From an uncultured Bacilli bacterium (GTDB lineage: Bacteria > Bacillota_I > Bacilli_A > RF39 > UBA660), in the NCBI GenBank assembly GCA_910585915.1, contig CAJUGF010000002.1, forward strand, positions 18,864-44,933: a stretch of DNA of 26,070 nucleotides, given 5' to 3'. Both the position numbers and the translations under genes were made by a program. Under the pieces are notes generated by a model. That model was not told the DNA's origin, searched no databases, and saw only the letters and a program-made list of their open reading frames with translations. Shown here piece by piece: positions 8,219-16,106 of the stretch (its first letter is position 1; the number at the start of each line of letters is the position of its first letter).

Positions 8219-8601
8219 GTTTGTGGCTTCTTTTGGACTGTTTGTGTTTAAAAGTTCCCAATATAATACCCACTTTTTTTCTACTAGGTTTGGTAACTGA
8301 CAAAAAAATATCATGGCCAAGTATCGTTTCAGCGTACATTTTATTTGATTGGATTCTATTTCACACAAAATATCAATTTTTAATTATTTTGTTAATTCTT
8401 TTAATGCTTAAAAGGGCGTTTTTTCAAAAGAACAAAAACCCTTACCTTTCCTTTACAGTATACTACAGCACCTTTTTATTATATTTAACATTAATCAATC
8501 AAAATACATTCACAAAGTTATTTCAAATAAACTTTGCCTGTTCCTTTTTTTATTCAATTCTATTATTAACCTTTTGCATAAAAAAACATTCTAACACATA
8601 A
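8215..8601 (+). CDS. mreD: Probable MreD-like small membrane protein
   Basis: 128 aa, almost entirely hydrophobic, with about 4-5 membrane helices (around residues 13-26, 33-47, 53-66, 82-97, 101-121). No catalytic motif. Sequence alone does not identify it. The call rests on size, topology and position: it overlaps mreC by ATGA and is followed by the spoIVFA-like gene, exactly where mreD lies in the Bacillus order. MreD (about 160-170 aa) is the least conserved Mre protein, so weak similarity is expected; this copy is short. An unrelated small membrane protein cannot be excluded. Confidence 0.55.
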   Translation: MSLWLLLDCLCLKVPNIIPTFFLLGLVTDKKISWPSIVSAYILFDWILFHTKYQFLIILLILLMLKRAFFQKNKNPYLSFTVYYSTFLLYLTLINQNTFTKLFQINFACSFFYSILLLTFCIKKHSNT

Positions 8602-8619
8602 AATGTATTGGGTGATAAA

Positions 8620-9240
8620 ATGGACGAATTAGAGATTCAGTTAGAGCGTTTAAAGAAGAAGCATCAACAAAATTATCAAAAACAAAAAAAGCCAGTACCT
8701 CCTAAAGCTTCAGACATTTTCACAAAAGTTTTACTTGCTATTATTTTTGTTTTATGTAGTGCAATTTATATCAATCTATCTGATACCAACTATCAAAATT
8801 ATAAAGAAACTGTCTTAACTGAAACACTATCATTTACTAAAATAAATGAATGGTATGAGAAATATTTTGGCAGTGTATTACCAATTGAATTAGATTCAAC
8901 AACAATTCCTGTAAATAAAACAACAAATGATTTCAAAGAGATTGAAGCATATCAAAATGGTATTTCAACTAAAATCGGAAAAGGAAATATTGTTAATGCA
9001 CTAAATAGTGGCATTTTAGTTTTTCAAGGCGAAAAAGAAAACTATGGAAATGTAGCCATTATTCAAGGAATAGATGGAGTAGATATATGGTATGGAAATA
9101 TCGAGAACGTCAATTTAAGCCTTTATGATTATGTTGAAAAAGATACCCTTATCGGAAGTGCCAAAGACGATAAAATATATTTAGTTTTTCAAAAAGATGG
9201 TCAATTTCTAAACTATGAAGAATATCAAAAACAAATTTAA
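8620..9240 (+). CDS. SpoIVFA-like membrane protein with degenerate M23 (LytM) domain
   Basis: 206 aa: charged helical N-terminus (residues 1-30), one membrane span (about 33-52), and an extracytoplasmic domain whose end (about 115-200) follows the M23 beta-sheet pattern (GNIVNALNSGILVFQGEKENYGN, then VAIIQGIDGVDIWYGNI, then DYVEKDTLIG). The zinc ligands (HxxxD and HxH) are absent, as in SpoIVFA, so it is probably regulatory rather than enzymatic. In Bacillus SpoIVFA holds the site-2 protease SpoIVFB in an inhibited complex. Start ATG 8620 is preferred; the in-frame TTG at 8608 lies just before the GGGTGA site. The following M50 protease gene overlaps its 3' end by 26 bp, which supports a paired function. 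Confidence 0.7.
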   Translation: MDELEIQLERLKKKHQQNYQKQKKPVPPKASDIFTKVLLAIIFVLCSAIYINLSDTNYQNYKETVLTETLSFTKINEWYEKYFGSVLPIELDSTTIPVNKTTNDFKEIEAYQNGISTKIGKGNIVNALNSGILVFQGEKENYGNVAIIQGIDGVDIWYGNIENVNLSLYDYVEKDTLIGSAKDDKIYLVFQKDGQFLNYEEYQKQI

Positions 9241-9997
9241 AATTAATTCTCTAACCTATACATTAATATTTTTATCATGCTGCACAGGTTTTTTTAAAAA
9301 TATCATAATTATTATGAGCATCGTACTATTTCATGAATTAGGACATGTTCTAATGATCAAACGATATGAATATGAGATTGAAAAAGTTGAAATATATCCC
9401 TTTGGAGGAATAACAAAAGTAAATAAACCAATCAATACGCCTCTAAAACAAGAATTACTGATAGCATGTGCTGGCATTCTATTTCAAACAATACTAATGG
9501 GAATTGTATCACTTATGCATAAAGAAGGATTGATACTTTCAAATACTTATTATTTGTTTCAAAAATACAATCAGACTATTTTAGTATTTAATTTATTGCC
9601 ACTCATTCCCTTAGATGGAAGTATTATCATGCATTCATGTTTAGAATATCTGTTTCCATATCATAAAGCATATAATATTCATTTAATACTTTCATTGGTC
9701 TTTTTTCTTCTTTTTATGACCATTCATTCATTAAAAAGTTTAAACAATTACATGATTATAACATTTTTAATATATAAACTATATGACCGCTACAAAAAAA
9801 GAAAAATGTATCAAAATAAATTTTATCTAGAGCGATATCTCTATGAAATCCCCTATGTAAAGATTGAAAGTCATAATTACCCTGATTTAAAAAAATTAAA
9901 AAAAGATACACTTCATTTTTTTTGGCAAAAAGATCGCTATTTGCATGAAAAAGAATTTTTAAAAGAACATTATAAGATAGTTGAAAAAAATAAATAA
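9215..9997 (+). CDS. M50B site-2 zinc metalloprotease, SpoIVFB-like
   Basis: 260-aa intramembrane protease. Zinc motif HELGH at residues 40-44 inside a hydrophobic helix, with the third ligand in NLLPLIPLDG (D134). Several membrane helices are visible (around 13-25, 27-47, 80-100, 122-137, 151-168, 171-188), followed by a basic C-terminal tail (190-260). This tail lacks a recognisable CBS pattern. Family members cleave membrane-embedded substrates; SpoIVFB cleaves pro-sigma-K, but no substrate is visible here. Overlap with the spoIVFA-like gene and position before rplU match Bacillus. The ATG has only a weak ribosome-binding site, consistent with coupling. Whether this organism sporulates cannot be told from the window. 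Confidence 0.85.
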   Translation: MKNIKNKFKINSLTYTLIFLSCCTGFFKNIIIIMSIVLFHELGHVLMIKRYEYEIEKVEIYPFGGITKVNKPINTPLKQELLIACAGILFQTILMGIVSLMHKEGLILSNTYYLFQKYNQTILVFNLLPLIPLDGSIIMHSCLEYLFPYHKAYNIHLILSLVFFLLFMTIHSLKSLNNYMIITFLIYKLYDRYKKRKMYQNKFYLERYLYEIPYVKIESHNYPDLKKLKKDTLHFFWQKDRYLHEKEFLKEHYKIVEKNK

Positions 9998-10028
9998 TAT
10001 GCGATAATAAAAAAAGGGAGTGAAAGTG

Positions 10029-10772
10029 TTGAAAAAAATAAATAGTGCTGAGCGTATTCAAAGCCAAGCCACAAAAAGCAAAGAAATGTTATATAAAAAA
10101 GAAAAGCTAAAAAACTTACAACAAGAGTTAAAAAAAATAAGTAGAAAAAACAATATTAAAAAAAATATTTTGATGACTTTACAAATAGCCCCAATATTAT
10201 TAGGGATAAATGGAGTACGAGAAAGCTTTAATGCGACAACCAGCGTATGTCCAATTAAAGAAATCACTATAAACGAGAATGGATATAATTCTCAAGTAAC
10301 AGGAGAAGTAAAAAACTTATTTGACTATAATGATATTGATCAGTCGTATATAAAATATATAGGTGAATGGAATGAAGTATCAAAAAACTCAGATATGGTT
10401 TATCGTATTTGTATTGATATGAAAGATGAACAAAAAATTAAAGACTTTATTGATGCTTACATGATATGGGATGTTGAAAAAATAGGGAGATGTTTAGATG
10501 TAGAAATAGAAACAACTTCGAAAAATAGTGAACTCTATGTCTCAGAAGAAAGCTCTTCCTTTGAACTATCATATAAATATTTGGATGAAAGCAACAGTAA
10601 AGAAGTTCCATCACCAATTTGGGTAAAAACAATATTAGCATTTTTAGCAGGAACTTTAGGAATTGGTGTAAGCCTATTAATAAGATCAAGCTATCCAATC
10701 ATATTAGACTATTCAAAAGAGGATGAAACAGTTAATAGAATTCGTAAGTTAGAACAAGATTTAGAAAAATAA
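10029..10772 (+). CDS. Unknown two-span membrane protein with N-terminal coiled coil
   Basis: 247 aa, not recognised. Seen: a Lys/Glu/Gln-rich helix with coiled-coil character (about residues 5-45), a hydrophobic segment (about 47-62), a mostly acidic middle region with three cysteines (about 65-200), a second hydrophobic span (WVKTILAFLAGTLGIGVSLLI, about 201-221) and a charged helical tail. The middle region would lie outside the cell if both spans cross the membrane. Start uncertain: TTG 10029 has the GAGTGA site at the spacing used elsewhere in this genome; GTG 10026 and GTG 10020 are alternatives. It sits between the spoIVFB-like gene and the L21 leader, where Bacillus has no gene, and may be co-transcribed with the protease pair. 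Confidence 0.7.
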   Translation: MKKINSAERIQSQATKSKEMLYKKEKLKNLQQELKKISRKNNIKKNILMTLQIAPILLGINGVRESFNATTSVCPIKEITINENGYNSQVTGEVKNLFDYNDIDQSYIKYIGEWNEVSKNSDMVYRICIDMKDEQKIKDFIDAYMIWDVEKIGRCLDVEIETTSKNSELYVSEESSSFELSYKYLDESNSKEVPSPIWVKTILAFLAGTLGIGVSLLIRSSYPIILDYSKEDETVNRIRKLEQDLEK

Positions 10773-10853
10773 GAATATAACTGAATTCATTTAAATCTTA
10801 TGAAAAGAAAGTGTAGGTTAAATTACCATTTAAACGAAAAAAGAACTCTTTAT

Positions 10854-10882
10854 TTGACTTACAATTATATTTTTGATAAAAT
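10854..10882 (+). promoter_or_regulatory. Promoter of rplU-prp-rpmA
   Basis: -35 TTGACT (10854-10859), 17-nt spacer, -10 TAAAAT (10877-10882). It drives the L21 leader transcript about 110 nt upstream of rplU. The best sigma-A-type promoter in the window. Confidence 0.85.
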
Positions 10883-10890
10883 ACTCATGT

Positions 10891-10985
10891 TTTGAAAAGT
10901 CTTTTGGCTTTCAAAAACCGCTCGGTCTAGGTTTTAAAACAGCTTGTTACCTAATATCGGCGCGTCTTAAAATATATAAGGAGGT
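10891..10985 (+). ncRNA. Ribosomal protein L21 leader (structured 5' UTR)
   Basis: Between the promoter and the rplU ribosome-binding site the transcript can form a hairpin TTTGAAA...TTTCAAA (10891-10897 with 10909-10915, plus three inner G/C pairs) and a second stem TAGGT...ACCTA (10928-10932 with 10949-10953), separated by a conserved-looking GC-richer patch (ACCGCTCGGTC). Position and size fit the L21 leader family of Bacillota, in which excess L21 is thought to bind its own mRNA. No terminator is visible in the leader, so control is more likely at translation. The covariance model was not run. Confidence 0.65.
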
Positions 10986-10990
10986 ATGAA

Positions 10991-11293
10991 ATGAAAGCTA
11001 TATTTGTCACAGGTGGAAAACAATACTATGTTAGTGAAGGCGACACAATTTATGTTGAAAAACTTCCAAATGAAGCTGGCAGCGAAGTATCATTTGATAC
11101 AGTATTATTCGTTAATGGAAAAGCGGGAAATCCATATGTAAATGGAGCAAAAGTAGTTTGTAACGTAGAAAAACATGGTCGTCAAAAGAAAATCATTATC
11201 TTTAAATATCGTCCAAAGAAAAAATATCGTAAAAAACAAGGACATAGACAACCATATACAAAACTAACTGTTAAGAAAATTGAAGTGAAATAA
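10991..11293 (+). CDS. rplU: 50S ribosomal protein L21
   Basis: 100 aa, full length for bL21. Signature features: [18 protein letters not shown] at the N-terminus, the FDTVLFV strand, and the basic rRNA-binding C-terminal segment [26 protein letters not shown]21 binds 23S rRNA in the large subunit. A strong AAGGAGG site lies 6 nt before the ATG. First gene of the rplU-prp-rpmA operon, behind its own promoter and structured leader. Confidence 0.97.
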   Translation: MKAIFVTGGKQYYVSEGDTIYVEKLPNEAGSEVSFDTVLFVNGKAGNPYVNGAKVVCNVEKHGRQKKIIIFKYRPKKKYRKKQGHRQPYTKLTVKKIEVK

Positions 11294-11296
11294 TTT

Positions 11297-11605
11297 ATGA
11301 TTCACATTAAAGTGTTGAAGAAAGAAAATCATATTTCAAAGATTATCCTAAAAGGTCATGCCGAATTTGCAGATTTTGGAAAAGACATTGTGTGCGCAGG
11401 AGTTTCATCAATCCTGACCACAACAGTAAATGGAATTCTAAAAATTAATAAGCAGGCCATCAACTATAAAGGGGATAGTGGTAACTTCCAAGTGAATGTC
11501 AATTCAACAGATGAAATTACTCAAATACTATTAGAAAATATGATGGACTTATTCAAAGAATTAGAACAAAACTACAAAAAAAATATTAAAGTAGAGGAGG
11601 ATTAA
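11297..11605 (+). CDS. prp: Ribosomal-processing cysteine protease Prp
   Basis: 102-aa cysteine protease (YsxB/Prp family) that removes the N-terminal extension of L27, a step needed for a functional peptidyl-transferase region in Bacillota. Catalytic dyad visible: His in KGHAEFA (H21) and Cys in DIVCAGVS (C33), matching the His22/Cys34 positions known in Staphylococcus. Placed between rplU and rpmA as in other Bacillota; starts 3 nt after the rplU stop with only a weak ribosome-binding site, so coupled translation is likely. The substrate's cleavage motif is present in the next gene. Confidence 0.94.
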   Translation: MIHIKVLKKENHISKIILKGHAEFADFGKDIVCAGVSSILTTTVNGILKINKQAINYKGDSGNFQVNVNSTDEITQILLENMMDLFKELEQNYKKNIKVEED

Positions 11606-11607
11606 AA

Positions 11608-11895
11608 ATGTCAATGATGATGTTAAACTTACAATTATTCGCCCATAAAAAAGCACAGACTTCTACACAAAACGGACGTGACTCTAGAGGTCGCCGTCTA
11701 GGAGCAAAAGCAAGTGATGGAGAATATGTAAGTGCTGGTTCTATTATATATCGTCAAAGAGGAACCAGAATTTATCCAGGAACAAACGTTGGTATCGGAA
11801 AAGACCATACACTTTTTGCTAAAATTGATGGTTACGTAAGATATGAAAGACTTGGAAGAGATAAAAAGAAAGCAAGTGTTTACGAAACAAAGTAA
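11608..11895 (+). CDS. rpmA: 50S ribosomal protein L27 with cleavable N-terminal extension
   Basis: 95 aa. The extension [11 protein letters not shown] is followed by the mature start [21 protein letters not shown]. The NLQLF|A site fits the Prp recognition motif (LQFF|A in Staphylococcus), so Prp probably cuts after F11. Core L27 features [28 protein letters not shown] are intact. The mature N-terminus has AQTST where many L27 proteins have GGGSS, a small deviation in the tail that reaches towards the peptidyl-transferase centre. Strong GAGGAGG site 7 nt upstream. The terminator overlaps the last codons. Confidence 0.97.
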   Translation: MSMMMLNLQLFAHKKAQTSTQNGRDSRGRRLGAKASDGEYVSAGSIIYRQRGTRIYPGTNVGIGKDHTLFAKIDGYVRYERLGRDKKKASVYETK

Positions 11896-11907
11896 ACACT
11901 TTTTTTA
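11874..11907 (+). terminator. Terminator of the rplU-prp-rpmA operon
   Basis: Perfect 10-bp stem AAGTGTTTAC (11874-11883) with GTAAACACTT (11892-11901), 8-nt loop, then a T run. The 5' arm lies in the last codons of rpmA. Confidence 0.9.
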
Positions 11908-11946
11908 TGACTATAATCAAAAATTTAAGATATATGCAAAATTTAT

Positions 11947-12210
11947 TTAAATAACCTTTCCTTTTTTTACTTTTTCAATTTTAAGCGTATAGCCAATGGG
12001 GGCAAGGATTTCTAATATACTACGAATTGTTGGGGAACAACTCCCAGATTCAATACGAGCAATCTTAGTGCGTGATACATTAGAATACTTAGAAAATAAA
12101 TCTTGTGTCAAATTATTTTCTTTACGGAATCGAATAAATTCCTTAATAAAGATTTCATTTAATTCTTGGGCATCATAAGAAGCCTCAATATAATTGATAT
12201 CATAATCCAT
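11947..12210 (-). CDS. XRE/HigA-like helix-turn-helix regulator (orphan)
   Basis: 87-aa DNA-binding protein. The Cro/C1-type HTH spans about residues 26-75: RKENNLTQDLFSKYSNVSRT then KIARIESGSCSPTIRSILEIL, ending in the APIGYTLKIEKV strand typical of HigA-type antitoxins and related regulators. No toxin-like gene lies next to it, so it is either a stand-alone regulator or an orphan antitoxin. Start ATG 12210 is preferred to the GTG at 12219, which lies in the AGGTGA site. A perfect 20-bp palindrome just upstream (12229-12248) is a good autoregulatory operator. Divergent from the acyl-CoA synthetase-like gene, which it may control (inference). Confidence 0.85.
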   Translation of the reverse strand: MDYDINYIEASYDAQELNEIFIKEFIRFRKENNLTQDLFSKYSNVSRTKIARIESGSCSPTIRSILEILAPIGYTLKIEKVKKGKVI

Positions 12211-12228
12211 TTTTATCACCTGTTAAAA

Positions 12229-12248
12229 TTGTATCATATATGATACAA
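12229..12248. promoter_or_regulatory. Perfect palindromic operator upstream of the XRE gene
   Basis: TTGTATCATATATGATACAA is its own reverse complement over 20 bp. It lies 18 nt upstream of the XRE start codon and overlaps its likely minus-strand promoter region (TTTACA and TATGAT-like elements). The rightward promoter for the divergent gene begins 17 nt further on. Confidence 0.75.
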
Positions 12249-12264
12249 GAAGTGTAAAGTAAGA

Positions 12265-12293
12265 TTGAACTTCAAAATAAAACATATTATACT
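12265..12293 (+). promoter_or_regulatory. Promoter of the acyl-CoA synthetase-like gene
   Basis: -35 TTGAAC (12265-12270), 17-nt spacer, -10 TATACT (12288-12293), about 26 nt before the proposed start. Confidence 0.7.
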
Positions 12294-12319
12294 GAGAAAA
12301 ATAGGATGAGGTTTTGAAA

Positions 12320-14212
12320 GTGAGAAAAAGTAAAATATTAGAACAAACAATAAAAGAATTAAATCAAAGAATGAAAAAATTTGAACATCTGGCTAAAGAA
12401 TTGGAAAGGCAAAATGAATTAAAAGAAATAGAACTAGGTCTTAGAGAAGTGCAAAATGAAAAAACTGGATATCCGTCCATTGACAAGCCATGGTTAAAAT
12501 TCTTTCCAAAAGAAGCAGCAAACGATCAAGTATTAAAATACACTTTATATCAGCAAATTAAAATTGCTAACAAAGACAATTTAGAAGAAATCGCATTAAG
12601 TTATAATGGGGAAAAAATAAGCTTTGAAAAGTTATTCAGTAAAATTGATGAAGTTGCTGGTGCCCTAAGATCCATTGGTGTAAAACAAGGCGATGTTGTA
12701 ACCATTTGTTTGCCGAACATTCCAGAATTTGTTTATAGTTTTTACGCCATCAATAAAATTGGTGCAATTGCCAGTTTAATTGAGCCAAGAACAAATGCAG
12801 AACGAATTAAAACATTTGTAAATAATGCAAATTCTAGAGTAATGATTATGTTAGATCTTTGCAAAAATAATATTGATAAAATGTTAGACCATTCAAGTTT
12901 AGAATTAGTTATATCAGTTTCAGCTGCAAATTCTCTTGAAAACAAAAGCAAAAAAAATCTATATACATTAGCACACAAAGAAGTAAAAACACACGGAAAA
13001 TATTTAAACTGGAATGACTTCATAAGCGTTAAAAGATTAAATAATGTAGAAGAAGTAGAGTATACTCCTAATATGACAGCTGCAATTGTTTATACGAGTG
13101 GTACTACTGGAATTCCTAAAGGAGCAGAATTAACAAATGAAACCTATAATGGTCAAAACATGCAATTAAAATATTCAGGAATACTACCAAAACTTGGCGA
13201 TATTTTCCTAGGAAATGTCCCATTTTTCTCAGCATATGGATCTTCCAGTGGGATGCATAATGCCTTAACAAATGGGGTAGAAATTGCATTAATTCCAAAC
13301 TACAAACCAATAGACTTTCCAAAGTTATTATTAAAATATCGTCCTCAACATGTGATGGGAGTACCACGCTTTTATGAGTTAATGCTACAAGATAAAATCG
13401 CTAAAAAAAGTCAATTTAGTTTTTTACATAATATTATTTCAGGTGGAGACAAAATGGCTCCAATTAACGAAAAAAAAGTCAATAAATTTATGAAAAATCA
13501 TTGTGCACCAAATTTAAAAAAAGGTCTTGGTATGAGTGAATTTGGTGGAGGATTTATCACTACAGTAAGTGATACTTGTAACAAAATAGGAAGTGTTGGA
13601 GTACCTCATATCGGAAACAATGTTAAAATCATTGATCAGATCACAGGCGAAGAAATAAAATATGGAAAAGAACAAAACGTTGGAGAACTATATGTAACTG
13701 GGCCAACGATGATGAAAGGATACTTTCATAATGAAGAAGAAACAAAGAAGTTCTTTATTATTGATGAAAATGGCACCAAATGGGCTAAAACAGGAGATTT
13801 AGTATATATGGATGAAGATGGTGTAGTATTCTTTGTTGATCGTATCAAAAACGTTATTATGCGTCCAGATGGACATACAACTCCTTTGCTTCCAATTGAA
13901 AATGCAATATGTAAAAGCCCCAACGTTTTAAATTGTGCGGCAGTAGGTGTAAACGTTGAAGAAGGAAAAACAGGAGCTCTTCCCATGGCTTTTATCGTTT
14001 TAAAAAATGATGTTGAAGACTTTTCAAAATTTCATCGTGAAATCGAAGATTTATGTATTTCCTATATTCCAGAAAGAGAAAGACCAAATTGGTATCGTTA
14101 TGTCAAAGAAATACCATACAATCTAGCAGGAAAAGTAGATTTAATTAAATTAAAAGAACAAGGCATGACAGAAAATTTAAACGAAAAAGTATTAGATAAT
14201 CGAAAAAGGTAA
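12320..14212 (+). CDS. AMP-binding acyl-CoA synthetase-like enzyme (ANL superfamily) with N-terminal coiled coil
   Basis: 630 aa. Predicted to activate a carboxylic acid as acyl-AMP and transfer it to CoA or another thiol. Motifs: A3 P-loop YTSGTTGIPKGAELT, A4-like NVPFFSAYGSSSG, A5 GLGMSEFGGG, A7 WAKTGDLVYMDEDG, A8 hinge VDRIKNVIMRPDG (a loose match), and A10 YNLAGKVDLIKL with the likely catalytic Lys. The first ~45 residues form a charged coiled coil (ELNQRMKKFEHLAKELERQ), which ordinary acyl-CoA synthetases lack. The adenylation domain starts near TGYPSIDKPWLKFF. Start GTG 12320 has a GAGG site 8 nt upstream; TTG 12314 is the alternative. No carrier protein, thioesterase or lipid gene is adjacent, so the substrate is unknown. 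Divergent from the XRE gene. Confidence 0.85.
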   Translation: MRKSKILEQTIKELNQRMKKFEHLAKELERQNELKEIELGLREVQNEKTGYPSIDKPWLKFFPKEAANDQVLKYTLYQQIKIANKDNLEEIALSYNGEKISFEKLFSKIDEVAGALRSIGVKQGDVVTICLPNIPEFVYSFYAINKIGAIASLIEPRTNAERIKTFVNNANSRVMIMLDLCKNNIDKMLDHSSLELVISVSAANSLENKSKKNLYTLAHKEVKTHGKYLNWNDFISVKRLNNVEEVEYTPNMTAAIVYTSGTTGIPKGAELTNETYNGQNMQLKYSGILPKLGDIFLGNVPFFSAYGSSSGMHNALTNGVEIALIPNYKPIDFPKLLLKYRPQHVMGVPRFYELMLQDKIAKKSQFSFLHNIISGGDKMAPINEKKVNKFMKNHCAPNLKKGLGMSEFGGGFITTVSDTCNKIGSVGVPHIGNNVKIIDQITGEEIKYGKEQNVGELYVTGPTMMKGYFHNEEETKKFFIIDENGTKWAKTGDLVYMDEDGVVFFVDRIKNVIMRPDGHTTPLLPIENAICKSPNVLNCAAVGVNVEEGKTGALPMAFIVLKNDVEDFSKFHREIEDLCISYIPERERPNWYRYVKEIPYNLAGKVDLIKLKEQGMTENLNEKVLDNRKR

Positions 14213-14233
14213 TCAAAAAAGATTTCCTTTTTT
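14203..14233 (+). terminator. Terminator of the acyl-CoA synthetase-like gene
   Basis: AAAAAGG-t-AATC, A6 loop, GATT-t-CCTTTTT: an 11-bp stem with one T-T mismatch, ending in a T run. It includes the stop codon. Confidence 0.75.
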
Positions 14234-14254
14234 GTTTAATTTAAAATCAAATCA

Positions 14255-14263
14255 TGTTATACT
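14255..14263 (+). promoter_or_regulatory. Extended -10 promoter of the phosphorelay operon
   Basis: TGT-TATACT is an extended -10 element 28 nt before the kinase ATG. The -35 region (14235-14240, TTTAAT) is weak. An AGAAGGAG ribosome-binding site follows. Confidence 0.55.
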
Positions 14264-14290
14264 ACTAATAATAGAAGGAGAGTAGATGAA

Positions 14291-16105
14291 ATGTCAGTTG
14301 GAATCTCATTTAGCTTATGTAGTTTTTTCTTCATAGCCTTATTAACACTAGTATTTTTAGGAAAACCAAGAATAGCCTCCTTAGAAAATAAAATTTATTC
14401 TTTTTTAATATTAACAAGTTTATTTGGAACAATAATTGGTACTCCATGCTACTACTTTATGAAATATTATGAAAGATTCAAAATAGGTAATATGATTTTT
14501 TCAAGAGCATACCTTGTGTATCTAGTAACTTGGATTATGTTATTTACAGCTTATATCATGATTATCTCTTTTAAAAAAATAAATACCAAAAAAGTTTTAA
14601 AAGCATTTATCTTCACCAGCATTATCTTAATAATCCTAGTATGTGCACTACCACTTTATTATGAAAATAATAATGACATAGTCTATTCTTATGGGCCAGC
14701 AACGAACTTTATGTATTTAGCATCTCTTCTTGCTATCATCATAATTATAATTTGTCTAGTAGCTAACATAAAAAATATCACGCAAAAAAAGTTTTATCCC
14801 CTAAGTGCATTTATAGTAATTGGTACAATCATTATGATTATTCAAAAATTAAATCCAGGCTTATTATTAATTACTTTTGGAGAAGCATATATCACATTCT
14901 TAATGTATTTTACAATTGAAAATCCAGATGTAAAATTAATCAATCAATTAAATATTGCCAAAGAGCAAGCAGAAAAAGCCAACCTCGCAAAAACTGAATT
15001 TTTATCAAGCATGTCCCATGAAATACGAACCCCATTAAATGCTATTGTTGGTTTTAGTGAATGTATGCTAACTTCCAATAACTTAAATGAGATTCATGAA
15101 TTTGCTACAGATGTTGTAGATGCTTCCAATAACTTACTAGAAATTGTTAATGGCATTTTAGATATTTCAAAAATTGAAGCAAATAAGATGGAAATCATTG
15201 AAAAAGAGTATAATCCAAGAGAAGTATTTAATTCTCTCGGAAAACTAGTTGCCCCAAGGATCAGTGAAAAGCAAATAGAATTTAATATCAATATTTCTGA
15301 TGATTTACCAGGAATCCTTAGAGGAGATATGGGAAAAGTCAAACAAATCATCCTAAATCTTTTAACAAATGCTGCAAAATACACAGAAGCAGGAAGTATT
15401 GATTTTACAGTAACTTGCATTAATCGTTTAAATACAAATACTTGCTTACTATATGTATCGGTAAAAGATACAGGAAGGGGTATAAAAAAAGAAAACTTAG
15501 ATAAATTATTTAATAAATTCGAGAGAATTGATGAAGATAAAAATACCACCATCGAAGGAACTGGATTAGGCCTTGCTATTACAAAACGCTTAGCTGAAAT
15601 GATGGGTGGTAAAGTCACAGTAAACAGTAAATACAAAGAAGGATCTACATTTAGAATCTACTTAGAACAAGAAATAGTAAGCATGGAAATACCTGAAAGC
15701 ATAGGAGAAGAAATTGAGATAGATTATAGTGCTCATAAAGGAAAGAAAATATTAATAGTTGACGATTCAAAAATTAATTTAAAAGTGGCGAAACAAATAC
15801 TAAAACCTTATAACTTTGATGTAGTTATGGTAGAAAGTGGATACGAAGCCTTAGAATTAATGGAATCTCAAACTTTCGACCTAATTCTTATGGATATTAT
15901 GATGCCAAAAATGAATGGTGTTGAAACATTAAGAAGACTAAAAGCAATGGATGGTTTTGATATACCTGTTGTTGCTCTTACAGCAGATGCCATTGAAGGA
16001 ATGGATGAAAAATATTTAAAAGCTGGTTTTGATGCTTACTTATCAAAACCAATTGACAAGTACTATTTAGATAAAGTTTTAAAAAAATTCTTAGGAGGAA
16101 AATAA
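14291..16105 (+). CDS. Membrane hybrid histidine kinase (multi-TM sensor, HisKA, HATPase, receiver)
   Basis: 604 aa. About seven hydrophobic helices occupy residues 5-215, with no large extracytoplasmic loop, as in 7TM-type sensors. Then a linker helix ([20 protein letters not shown]) and HisKA with [17 protein letters not shown] (phospho-acceptor H243). The HATPase domain (about 345-465) has N-box [10 protein letters not shown]1 DTGRGI, F-box FNKFERID and G2 EGTGLGLAI. The C-terminal receiver (about 486-604) has [10 protein letters not shown], phospho-acceptor LMDIMMP (D535), ALTADA and LSKPID, so it looks fully active. The gene is followed 1 nt later by an HPt-receiver gene, giving a complete His-Asp-His-Asp relay in two proteins. 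The signal is unknown; ligand sensing within the membrane is inferred from topology. Confidence 0.93.
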   Translation: MSVGISFSLCSFFFIALLTLVFLGKPRIASLENKIYSFLILTSLFGTIIGTPCYYFMKYYERFKIGNMIFSRAYLVYLVTWIMLFTAYIMIISFKKINTKKVLKAFIFTSIILIILVCALPLYYENNNDIVYSYGPATNFMYLASLLAIIIIIICLVANIKNITQKKFYPLSAFIVIGTIIMIIQKLNPGLLLITFGEAYITFLMYFTIENPDVKLINQLNIAKEQAEKANLAKTEFLSSMSHEIRTPLNAIVGFSECMLTSNNLNEIHEFATDVVDASNNLLEIVNGILDISKIEANKMEIIEKEYNPREVFNSLGKLVAPRISEKQIEFNINISDDLPGILRGDMGKVKQIILNLLTNAAKYTEAGSIDFTVTCINRLNTNTCLLYVSVKDTGRGIKKENLDKLFNKFERIDEDKNTTIEGTGLGLAITKRLAEMMGGKVTVNSKYKEGSTFRIYLEQEIVSMEIPESIGEEIEIDYSAHKGKKILIVDDSKINLKVAKQILKPYNFDVVMVESGYEALELMESQTFDLILMDIMMPKMNGVETLRRLKAMDGFDIPVVALTADAIEGMDEKYLKAGFDAYLSKPIDKYYLDKVLKKFLGGK

Positions 16106-16106
16106 A

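Noticed and set aside
9756..10067. 103-codon minus-strand frame spanning the spoIVFB/unknown-gene junction
   Set aside because: Phe/Leu-rich antisense product of Lys-rich coding DNA; no recognisable features.
10800..10895. 31-codon plus-strand frame (ATG at 10800) before the L21 leader
   Set aside because: No ribosome-binding site, and it spans the rplU promoter; more likely chance.
11947..12248. Toxin-antitoxin module around the XRE gene
   Set aside because: No RelE/HigB-like frame lies on either side; one flank is rpmA and the other the acyl-CoA synthetase-like gene.
15094..15636. 180-codon open frame on the minus strand inside the hybrid kinase gene
   Set aside because: Antisense shadow of the HATPase region; Ser/Phe/Leu-rich, with no domain pattern, and it overlaps a certain gene completely.
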